The translations under genes and the position numbers were made by a program. A stretch of DNA of 64,000 nucleotides from Vesta saturnalis (lineage: Eukaryota; Arthropoda; Insecta; Coleoptera; Lampyridae): positions 703,001 through 767,000 of the forward strand of contig JARFJB010001982.1 in assembly GCA_036346205.1 (NCBI GenBank), in the 5' to 3' direction. Position 1 is the first letter of the stretch; every line of letters starts with the position of its first letter. A model generated the notes under the pieces. It saw only the letters and a program-made list of their open reading frames with translations. It was not told the DNA's origin and ran no database searches. Shown here in pieces: positions 1 through 11,056 of the stretch.

Positions 1-431
1 AATTACTTAATTACAGTCAATACCGAGGGTTAGCAAAAAAAGCACTTTTCGAAATTGGTCGTCGTTGTTTACAGTACCTTTGGTATACATATAATGTTAA
101 ATTATTGCAGATTTTACATTATAATAAAAATTGTGCGTGTGTGCACCCGCGCGCGGGCTTGCGTGCATGTATATGTGCGAGTACGAGTGCATGGGTGCGT
201 GCGTGCGTGTATGTGCGTGTGCGTGTCTGTGCATGCGTGCTCGTGCGTGCGTGCTCGTGCGTGTGTGTGAGTGCACGTGCGTGTGTGTGCGTGGGTGTAA
301 GTGCGCGTGCGTGCGTGTGCATGCGTGTGCGTGCATCTGTTAGTGTATGTGTGCGCGAGTGTCAGTTAAAATGTGGTGAATGTGCGTGTTGTGCAGTGCG
401 TGGGCGTGTGCGAGTGCGTGGAGGTGTGCGT

Positions 432-978
<547 letters not shown>

Positions 979-1038
979 GTGCGTGCGATGCGTGCGTTGC
1001 GTGCGTGCGTGCGTCGTGCGTGCGTGCGTGCGTGCGTG

Positions 1039-1082
<44 letters not shown>

Positions 1083-1150
1083 TTGCGTGCGTGCGTCGTG
1101 CGTGCGTGCTGTGCGTGTGTGGTGTGTGTGTGTGTGTGTGTGTGTGCGTG

Positions 1151-1182
<32 letters not shown>

Positions 1183-1230
1183 TGTGTGTGTGTGTTGTGT
1201 GTGTGTGTGTGTGTGTGTGTGGGCGCACGT
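979..1230. repeat. Mixed (CGTG)n/(TG)n microsatellite
   Basis: GCGT tetranucleotide repeats alternate with TG runs and continue directly from the pure TG tract. The CpG-rich repeat unit is unusual in this AT-rich window. Confidence 0.9.
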
Positions 1231-2339
1231 GTTTGCGTTTGTATACGTGCGAGTGTATGGGTGCGGGTATGTGAGGGTGGGTAAATTGTTTAACTGGGTG
1301 GGTTGATTGGTTGCGTGTGTACGCGTGTGCGTAAGTGTGCTTGCTTGCTTGTTTGTATTCGTGCGCGTGTTTGTAGAAAGTTTTGTAGATATTTTTTTAA
1401 TCGCCACTCAAAACGTAGAAATTGTCAGTAAAATACTTCAAAATCGATTAAAAATGAATCACTTCACTGCCGATGATTCATACCCGAACGTCTCATACCT
1501 AGAACTTGAGACGATTCATACTCAAGACTATTCCTCCCTAGGATGATTCACGTATTCTTAATGTTTAAATTATTAAACTGAGAATAACGGTTATGAAGTA
1601 TTTAGTACACTTTGTGAAATGTGTAATTGATTGCAGATAAAATCCAAACTTAAACAATGTCAGTGTTTACTTATTCTTATAGTCGATACTGAGAATCTAA
1701 TATTAGCGAAAAAGTACATTTTTAAATTGGTCGTCGTTGTTCATACTAGAATTGGCATGCATGTAATTGTATGCATGTGTGTGCGAGTGTGTGTGACCGT
1801 TAAGTGTAGATGTGAGTATAAGTGAGTGTGGTGTGGTGTGAGTATGAGCGTTAGGAGTGTGTGTGTGAATGTGAATGTGGTTGTGAGTGTGGCGTGTTGT
1901 GGTGTGACATGGTGTGCGTGCCTCCAAGCATGTATGCGTGTGTGTGCTAGTGTGAATGAGCGTGAGTGTGGTGTGGTGTGGTACTGTGTGGTGTCGTGTG
2001 GTGTTGTGTGGTGCGGTATGGTGGGGTGTGGTGGTGCGGTGCGGTGCAGTGCGGCGCGCGCGCGTGTGTGTGTTCATGCACGTGAGCGCGAGCATGTGCG
2101 TGTGCGTATGCGTGTGCTTGTTAATGTCATTCAACGCGCGGAAATAGTTATTAAAATACTTCAAAATCGACAAAAAGATTAATAACTTCACTTCCAATTT
2201 TGATGTATTTGAATGCAGTCGGGAACGTGTCACGCCCGATGACTCTTCCCAGATCGTCTCATACGTAACTATTAAACCAGGGACTTCATACCGTTCGTAT
2301 CTAGGATGATTCACGCGTGACTCTCTATACTTGAGGCGC

Positions 2340-2372
<33 letters not shown>
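2340..2372. repeat. (GA)n microsatellite
   Basis: A run of GA dinucleotides marks the right edge of the duplicated TG block. Confidence 0.95.
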
Positions 2373-2375
<3 letters not shown>

Positions 2376-2380
2376 AGCAA

Positions 2381-4249
2381 TTCAGCCTTTAATGCAATTA
2401 ATTAAATGCTAATTAATTTGCTTGATTCTTTACTGGTGTGTTTCAAACTGAAATACAATCTGAAAGTGCCTGTCCTGAAAGGTGAAGGGTAATTGAGTAC
2501 ATAACTTATGTAGCATAACTGATGCAGATTTATATTTTACAGTGGAAATAGTGTGTTCATAGAGCTAGGTTTAAAAATAATTGACGGAGTTGATTTTATG
2601 ATTACAATTAAGAATATATTTTGATCATAAAATGGAACATAATTTTTAATCGCATTTTCTTGTGAATGTTTGCAGTATTATAATTTAAATGAAAATATAA
2701 ACTAATTGTAAGATTATTATCCTGATTCAAAGACAGAACATTCTATTTTAACGTAAAGCAAATAAGAACTTTCACCATTTGACATGTGAAATAAAGCGTT
2801 ATTAAATAATTAATTTAAAAAATTTCTGAAGAATTTCAGTTCTGCAAGAAAGTCACGCGGGACGCGGGAATTCTACGAAAGTTAACTTTACTCGTTTTTC
2901 ATAGTTATGTTGTTACGAAATTTGGGGGGGGGGGGAGGGTGTGAGAGCATTTTTCAAATCTTTATCGCGTGCTTCTCCCACTCTTTTTTGGAGGTTGTGA
3001 TGTCTTTGTACTTCGAAATTTTGTAATAATGAAATTCTGACAAGTTTCTGCAAATCGCTCGAGCTTTTCATAGGCTGTTTATGTTTTGGCGAGGTCACGT
3101 TTGTAGATTCGTGTCCAGTGTACTAGATCAGTAGCCTTTCTTATAACCTAAGATAGTAGCCAGACTACTTGTGTTAATAGTTTAATTATTTTAATTTTTT
3201 TACCGTGCTTCATTGACATTGTGATACAATCTCTTATTCGTAACATTTTTTATAAATAAGTTCAACTCTACGTGTTTGTTATTAGTGTTATTCGCTTAGA
3301 TAAAATATTAGTATTATCTTTTTACGACTTACTTTGGTATAATATGTGTGGAATGCTATTCCTTTTATACATCTAATGATTGTTGAAAGTATCTCTTCAG
3401 CTTTATTTTGTTGCCATTAACAGCTAGTTGATAATTTTTTACTATTTCTTATACATATAGAATTCTAGTAGCCTTGTTCCGTTTAAAAGTGGAGACTTTA
3501 CAACACACTTTTTTCTAAATGTTTACATTCGCGAATGCGGCAGATCATACATAGGAGAGAGCAGAGAGTTGCGCACTTAGTCCGATTATGTTTAAATTTA
3601 AGGTACGAAGCTTTAAACCAGCTGAATTCTTACACTTATCTTGATCTTTCGGTTCCTTCCTTTTTTTGCGCTCGTAACCTAATATTTTGTTTACATACTC
3701 ACGTATTGCATTGCGTATTTAATTTGTGCAATATTGAAGTTAGTTTTAGTTTAGCTTAAATTTTTTTGTAAATAATTATCGTTTGTTGTAACAGCGTCGA
3801 GACCAGAATTAAACCACTGTTTTTGACGTAATAGAACAACTTTTCATTTTCATTTTATTTGATTATTGATTGAATGATTTTTTAGTTTTTAATTAAATTA
3901 TTGTGTAAATATAGGGATATGCCCTATTACAGTACAGTGACTAGTGTGGTTATATTGTAAAATAGTAGGCGAGGGCAGGGCACAGGGAGGGTCAATGAAA
4001 GTGTTTAAGGTACTTTTTTTATATTCAGAGTGTTCGAAATAGGTAATAATAGTATTGGAATCTCAGAAACTATGATTATATAGAAAGAAGATTCAATGGG
4101 GAGAGTTTTAGTATCGAATTGGCACCAGTGATGTTCTAGCTGTTTTATTTTTTAAAATAAAATAAATGCATTTTTTGTAAATTGGCTGTAACTTTTTATT
4201 TCTCAATAGTTTTTACGTAAAATACGCCGTTCCGTAAAATACAAAAATT
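2381..4249. other. AT-rich sequence without recognisable gene
   Basis: No coding similarity was recognised on either strand. The only landmark is a run of 12 G (2924-2935) followed by AGGGTGTGAG. Short open frames near 2913-3098 (minus) and 3535-3759 (plus) show no domain I know and look like chance. Confidence 0.6.
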
Positions 4250-4560
4250 TGTGGTATGAAACAATACACGACCTTCCAACCTACAAAATAATAAAAAAAA
4301 AAATCAAAGTCGCTCCTATAAAATTATTGATAATACAGTTTGTCTTTTCGTTCTATGTTAATTAATTTTTAAGGCTTATTTGGCTTTGTCATAAGACACT
4401 TTATGATGAAAAGTTATGTAACATTAAATTTTATTTCAAAAGTATGTTATCGCACTCACATATACGCACGCAGTCACACACGTACTCACACGCACAGACA
4501 CCCTTTCTCACCCTCGCACGCATGCATACAGATATCATGGCCAATCTCATTCAAAAGTTT
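4250..4560 (+). repeat. Dispersed repeat D1, short copy with CA-rich segment
   Basis: This stretch matches about 54285-55290 in the same order. Shared pieces are ACACGACCTTCYAACCTACA, then TTATGTAA-ATTAAATTTT, then a CA-rich segment, then ATCATGGCC(A/G)ATCT. The copy here is about one third the length of the other. The family is unidentified; it carries its own CA microsatellite, so it is probably a mobile element of unknown class. Confidence 0.6.
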
Positions 4561-4969
4561 GTCACACGTCGTAAAATGAGAAAATAGGTCGACTTAGTGA
4601 TAGAGGAAAATTTCGATTGCATAATTGTCTATACCTACATATGTATATGTAGGTTGGTAGGTAATACACTTAAGTAGAGCCTACTTCGGTTAAAATACAA
4701 TTTTGTATACTAAAACATGTTGCTAAGGTAATACTTTAACCACAAAGTAAATATGCATAGTTATTTTATTAACGCATAAGGCCGATATGTAGCGAGTAAC
4801 ATGCGCGGTTGAAGTTTGTAAACCAAGGCGATATCCGAAGTGAAATTTTATTCTCTTAATGTTTTTTGAATGCCCGAAAAAATACATAAAATTTTCAATC
4901 CATGCAATTTGTTTCCATGTCAACATCATAACTATCGAGGGGAGAGTATTGTTATTGTATTATAACATA

Positions 4970-6277
4970 CACGTTGTCCCCTGAAATTTTGAATACGGGC
5001 TTTTGAATGCATCACTTGGTGCTAAGTTACCACACACATTTATTGCATAGCTGAGTCAAATATTTTAATTCACTAAGAAACGGGAATTTCAAATTTGTGT
5101 TAAAGTAGGGAATCCAAGTGAAAAATAGTTGCACGATATTTTAATATTACAAATTATCCAAATTCTAACAAACACAATGCTAACCTAACGAATAACAATA
5201 GCTACAATGTTCATTTTCTTAAATATTCGAAAAACATCTCCTTAGTGAACCAAAATATCCCAGACGCTCATAACATTCTTGTCGCGTTTCTCTTAACATA
5301 GCAGGAATGATATTTTGAGTGGCTTCAAGAATTTTTAATTTGAGGTCATCCTCTTTGACGGTGATCGGTATAAATTGTTTTCTTTATAGAATAAAATATT
5401 TTGATAACATATCTGGAGACCTTGGGGTCCGTTGGTGCTAATAATGCGACGAGAAAATGTTTCATTTAAATATTCTCTATCTGCATTATGAACAGGACAT
5501 CCGTCGTGTCATACCAGATGTGGGCTATATCAATATTATGTAAGCCTTGTACTGCTGGTATCACTTGGCTCTAAAGCAATTCCAAATATTTATCGCCATT
5601 GAGATTCCATCAATAACGTTAAGTTTTTGGGGGTACTGAGCTAAGGTTATTCTTCGGTGCTTGGTTTCCTGGGACCAGTATCTCACTACCAAAGTATTAT
5701 GACGACCATATAACGGGAAAGTCGGTTCGTCACTAACCAGAATATTCGAAGAAATTCGTCATTGTTGTTTACCGTATCCATCACATCTTCACAAAATTTC
5801 GTTCGACGACCGCGTGATTAGCAGCGTGCTTTAACTTTGAAAGGTTCAAAACCATTCCTTTAGTAAGTCTATGCACTTCTGATACTCCGGCATTAATTTA
5901 TGAATTTTCTTGTTGATAAAAGTGTCATTTTCTGTTATCATATTTCGAACCTTAATTTTACGCATTTCAGATTCTTTAGTTGGACGCCTGCGTTCCCTTA
6001 CAGAACCAGTTTTCTCAAACAAATGTATACAATGAAGACCGAACTGATGTTTCACATTGTAATTGGAATGACCTCCATAAAACCATTTTACAATTTGAGT
6101 TTTATGTTTCTTTGTTAACATTTTGAAAAGAAAGTGAGTCAAATTTGAAGCTGTCAAATTGACATGCATTTTGCAGTAACAACCATGTCAACCTATTACA
6201 ATAATCCAGAAGAACAAAATCACAATGCCTACAAACACATTACATTACTCATATACAAAATTTCAAGGAACAACGTG
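4970..6277 (-). mobile_element. Tc1/mariner-superfamily element MLE-1 with both ends visible
   Basis: The element is 1308 bp long, the usual size for mariner. Its termini are 26-bp inverted repeats, 4970-4995 and 6252-6277, beginning CACGTTGTYCCYTGAAATTT, with 3 mismatches. Each end is flanked by TA (4968-4969 and 6278-6279), the expected target duplication. The interior holds a decayed transposase on the minus strand. The internal frames are broken, so the copy is not autonomous. Confidence 0.85.
5219..6169 (-). pseudogene. Mariner-like transposase pseudogene (DUF4817-type)
   Basis: Read on the minus strand from an ATG at 6169, the first 107 codons are open and contain an N-terminal helix-turn-helix region ending in a KTGSVRERRRPTK-like linker, typical of mariner-like transposases with a DUF4817-type N-terminus. 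Further on, in shifting frames, come VSDEPTFPLYG (first catalytic Asp), YPQKLNV, HDGCPVHNADREYLNETF (second catalytic Asp), and a C-terminus with AMLRETRQECYERLGYFG, ending at a TAA at 5219. The third acidic box is not recognisable. Total length is about 317 codons, near normal. It has several frameshifts and a stop, so it is inactive. Confidence 0.8.
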
Positions 6278-6499
6278 TATAGTTTAAAAAAAATGTTTTT
6301 TATCTAGTTCTTACTTAATCCAAATTGACATGATGGATACTTTAACGTTACCTTTTGGCATTGACAAAAAATTTGACACTTCGAAATACTTAATTATTTA
6401 CTACTGGCACAATATAAAATATGCGAAAAAAAAAACGGGAAATTAACATTGTAGTGTCCTAATAATTAAAATCTTTATGAGCGTAATGGTGAACTTGTT

Positions 6500-6612
6500 C
6501 GCATTAATGCAAAATCAAGAAAAAAATCGCTAAGGGAAGTATCTTGACAATAATGCTACCCCTACACAAATTATTTGCTAGCCTTACATTGACTTTCCTG
6601 GCAATAATTAAA
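6500..6612 (+). repeat. Dispersed repeat shared with 63.08-63.20 kb
   Basis: The stretch around ATCTTGACAATAATG ... TTGACTTTCCTGG is repeated, with substitutions and a small indel, at about 63080-63200, where a Penelope-like end is inserted at its right edge. The class is unknown. An 88-codon open frame (6544-6810) overlaps it but has no recognised domain and is not conserved in the second copy. Confidence 0.5.
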
Positions 6613-6666
6613 ACATTGGGATTTATTTGCAAGTCTAATATTGCATTACTCGTAAAACTCAGATCT

Positions 6667-6720
6667 GATAAAAGAATTGGCCGTCCAGTGCTTACCAGTA
6701 GACGGTCAATTCTTTTTATC
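6667..6720. other. Near-perfect inverted repeat (hairpin)
   Basis: The arms are GATAAAAGAATTGGCCGTC (6667-6685) and its near-exact reverse complement at 6701-6720, with a 15-nt spacer CAGTGCTTACCAGTA. There is one mismatch and one single-base indel. No gene is adjacent, so its function is unknown. Confidence 0.8.
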
Positions 6721-6839
6721 ACACGGTGTTATGTGAATGAGATAGGATTGGATGAGGTTAAGTGTTGCATCATAGTGGTACAGGTAAACAGTGAAACTAC
6801 TCGAATTTGAATTAACGAGATTTGCGTAATGATGGTTCA

Positions 6840-9400
6840 ACCCGTTAATTTGCTAAATTGGGAAAGAACCACAAAGAAAACTCAATTTATTAATAAATAA
6901 GTAATTGTACAAGTACATTAATAAATCAAATAACAAAAAAAAACTAAGAAAGGGTTCAATATATAACAAAACACCATTAAATCATGTTAAAGTGCACACA
7001 AAATTATAAAATTAAGAAACAGAAAAAAAGCAGTTAAACTACACATAAACACAATAAAAGCAAACAGTGAAATCACATCCACAATTTTCATAAATAAATC
7101 AGAATAAAAATTGTAATACCAAACATGTGGTCCGTATACAACCAATCAAGTTTTAGTAAAGTAAAAAAGAAAATAATAATGCAGATTAAGTTACATATAA
7201 AAAACGACAAACAGTAAAATTAAACAGGTAGCAATAAGATAACTGCAATACAGTTTAACTACACTTAGACAAGGACAAAAAGAATAGGCAAGGAATTTAG
7301 ACTTCCACAATTGTATAGTGAATAAAAGCACAAAAATACATACGTACAATTACAATAAAGTACATATGTAATTAAATCAATTCGTAGACAAACAATTCTA
7401 AATAATCCGGCTGAATCAAAGATACAAGATAATTCAAACAAAGTCTTGCAAAGGTAAGGTGCAGGTAAATCAACAAAGTGACTAGTAACCTACCCGCAAG
7501 TTTGAGTGACTAAACTACAGCATGATTTCCTAATCTTACACGTTCATCGATAAATCTGCATTTAAAAACAATAAGCAGGTTAGTTTAACAGTTACAATGG
7601 AATTCGAGGTGGTTTTAATGGCATGTGGACTCGTGTCTGTAAACCCCGGTATCGCTTATAATAATTAACTGAGGTTTATCGTGTCACGTTTGTGTACGCA
7701 TTATATGCTCCACACGGGCGAAAATATTAGTAAACAGTCAACAATATCAAGCCATACCACCAACGAGGAGGAGACACTACTGTCTGACGCGAAGTCCTTT
7801 TATTTTAACAGATTTCAGTTTAATGAGCGTGGTTGGCAATTCACTTGCTACCCTTTGTTATCAAATGACTATTCTGTGCGATTTAATATCTCGTAGTAAT
7901 TATATAAGCAATGATTGCTTTTTAAAACATAGGCTTGTTGAATTGCTTGCTGCGAGCTTTAATCTACATTCAAATACCTATTTACGTTTGAATATAATCC
8001 TTTAATGAATCACTTGATCATCAATGCTTAACGGGTTAAGATACGTCTAGCGATTATTTATAGATATATTGTTTACACACCCGCCTCGCGGATTAAAACC
8101 CGATTATTTAGCGATATGTTTATTTACGCGACCACCTTAATTTTGAAAAAAAAAGAAATATTACGTGGGAATATTTTCATATTTATTACTAAAAGAAGTA
8201 TTAATTTTCAAAATATGCACTCGTCCGTAACAAACCTCGAATTTCCAAGTAACAAACAAAGACGTCTGTTGATTTGCGACATGTAATTAGTTACTAATTG
8301 GCGACCTTTTTACCCAAAAATGTGTGTATAGAAATTTTCAACGATTCGTCGCGGTGTTTCGGTAAGGGCAGTTTTGAGAGAATAGCTGTTTTCTACCCCA
8401 ACATACTTTTCTTTTTCTTTTCAACTCTTAGTCAAATATCAGATTAAAACCCAGTAATTTTTCTTTTCTTTCGCGGTAACAATTGCAATTTGAAGAATTT
8501 TTATTACAATAATAAAATTTTCTCGGTCCGCTACCTACAACATCTCGTGAACAGTGATTCACTTGATATTTGCTTTATGCATTATATATTTATGTTCTTT
8601 GACATTTTGCAAAAGATAATGCTGGTAATATCAATATTTGCTATTTTTGTTAGAATGTTTAGAAGATATTTCATTGATTTGGTGAGGGTAAATAGATGTT
8701 TTACAGAAGCAATAAACTTTCTGTCCAAGTGATATTTCTGAAATGACCTCTTATTCTTTATTGAAACTGCGTAGATAAATAAATTCTATTCTCTTCATCC
8801 TAGATTATCCAGCACGTATGTTTCTTAAATTGTTTTTTCTTTAATAGAAAATTTAATGGGATTCTAACATTATTAGTATACATAAATTTTATCAAATAAT
8901 ACTAAATGTCACTAAATCTTTGTGGGAGATTAATCTTTTTTTTATTTGCAGAATCTTTTACTTGATTCATAAATGCAACGTATTGTTAAAATGTGATACG
9001 GATGAATTTTTCAATTATTTTATTTCAGATTTATTTTGAGGATTTTGCAGCTCAGCGTAATATACTCGTTAATGAATAGAAAACCTTTGCTGAAAACTAA
9101 TGGCGTCCTTAACGTCTACATCCTTTCATTATACGGAAAGCTTAAAGTTTGCATTGCTTTTCCGCGTTCAGGTGTCAGCAACATAACGATGTTAACTCTA
9201 GGACATTTTTATTCTTCGACTTTCCAGCACTTTTTAATTCATCTCAAAATTGTATGCAAATTTTTTACAAAGTAACTTTATTTTTTTTATTTTTTAAGAC
9301 ATTCAGATTATTTTAAAGAGCATTTCAAATAAAATATAGGTGTGTTTATAGTGTGTTACGCAAAAAAAAGGTTATGTCTTTGTTTTTGATATTTCCTGCT
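6840..9400. other. AT-rich sequence without recognisable gene
   Basis: From 6840 to 7560 the plus strand is strongly A-rich with loosely repeated phrases such as AACAGTGAAATCACA. The rest is ordinary AT-rich sequence. Open frames of 60-80 codons (7681, 8490, 9036) show no known domain or motif. Confidence 0.55.
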
Positions 9401-9409
9401 TGCCTGGGA

Positions 9410-9620
9410 CTAGTTTTCATTGTTTTTATGCTGAACGGACCGAGTCACATCTTCCAGCTTTATGCTAAAATCCCTTCTGTTAATAATACCTCCCGCAGTT
9501 AACACTCGCTCTGATTTTTTGTATGTTATTAGGGAAATGGCAGCTGAAGCTTTCAAGCGATTATTTTTAATCGCTACTGCTGCAGTCGTTATTTGAATTA
9601 CTGAATTGGAAGATATTTTG
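9410..9620 (-). pseudogene. hAT transposase C-terminal fragment (dimerisation region)
   Basis: On the minus strand a short open stretch reads SERVLTAGGIINRR followed by KLEDV and a stop at 9410-9412. It resembles the hAT C-terminal signature SERxFSxAGxIxxxxRxxLxxxNV. Only about 60 codons are recognisable, and no terminal repeats or upstream catalytic part were found. It is probably a relic of a hAT-superfamily element (cut-and-paste DNA transposon). Confidence 0.45.
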
Positions 9621-10900
9621 GTAGAGGATTAACTGAATTCTATCTAAAATTGTATTTTTTAATGTAAAAAATTTCGAATTTTAAGCTTCATTACGTTACT
9701 TAGATACACAATGTTTATTTTGATCGAAATTTTAATCCCATTATAATAGAAAATTACTCCATATTTTATTAATACATGTAATTAGTTTTAATTAGTAGAC
9801 ATTTGATCGTTTGTCCCTTTGCAGTATCTATACCAAATTTACGAATGAAAGGGTTAGGCAACCGTAAAAATGCTTGATACGTGTATCATATTTTTTTAAT
9901 TAAGCTGATGTCATCAAATGTTGAATTAAATAATATGCGTAAACGAAATGCAAGATATATGGAGCGTATTTTTAATTTACACTAATAGTTCGAGTAAAAT
10001 CTGTTCGAACATCTAAAAACTTACTCGAACTACTTTAATTTAAAAACGGGTACAATTATGTAAACATAACCTATAATAACAATCATAACATTCAGTGCCT
10101 ATATTATTTCCTTAAAATAGTGCAATAAATATATAAATAAATCTGTAATCTAAATTCCAAATGAAAGTAATTAAATAATTTCTTTTATAAAATAAATGAT
10201 AGCAAGTAGCGTTAGAGAACAATCTAAACTAAATACAAGTAGAAAGGTACTGAATAGACACATTTTTTTCTGTTTGTTTTCGAATTTAAAGGTTGATCCA
10301 ATTTTTGTTTTTGGTACTATATGTGATTCTAAGTTTAATTATAACAGTGTGTTGCATATTGTCTTATAGAATATTTTTCCTTGACTGCAAATTCAAAATT
10401 TATGCTAACTTTTACCTTTGTGTACTATGTTTGATCTTAATTGTAATTAATGAATCCTAAAAGTAAACAATTAATGTCGGGAGAGCTAACGGGACCATTA
10501 TCGTTATTTGTTGTTACCCTTAGACTTAGAACTTAGAGGATGGAGGTTTAAGTTGTTATAGTTCACGACAATAATAAAACAGATTTGATAAATAAATATT
10601 AAATTAAATAACAAAGAAATAATTATAACTCGAAAAGCTAAATTAAAAATAATTGAATCATTTGGTCGCATATAAATAACTGCATCCGATGACAGGCGCA
10701 AGATCCAGGAATCGCGTAGGCAGCAATCTGGTTGAAACGTGATGTGATTGAAGGATACGTAAGTGAAAAATGTATATGTATATATGTACATTTAGATATC
10801 CATACAATAAGTATACACTATTATTTATATGTTTCTTGCCTCTGTCTATATGTCTACTTCTGACTTCCTTACATGTCGAGGCAGAGGCAGTAAACAAATA
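9621..10900. other. AT-rich sequence without recognisable gene
   Basis: No motif, repeat or coding similarity was recognised. Two overlapping minus-strand frames (10504-10897) have no identifiable domain. Confidence 0.5.
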
Positions 10901-11056
10901 ACTGTCCGGTAGTAGGACGATGCCATTAATAGGGAATGCTACATCGTCCGGGGCACGATTTGGCCAGTAACCGGTCTGCTCGCTAAGGTATTACTCAAGA
11001 GAACAATACAATTACCTCGGATCGACCTGGCTACAAGGGGCTGACGACCGCAAAGA

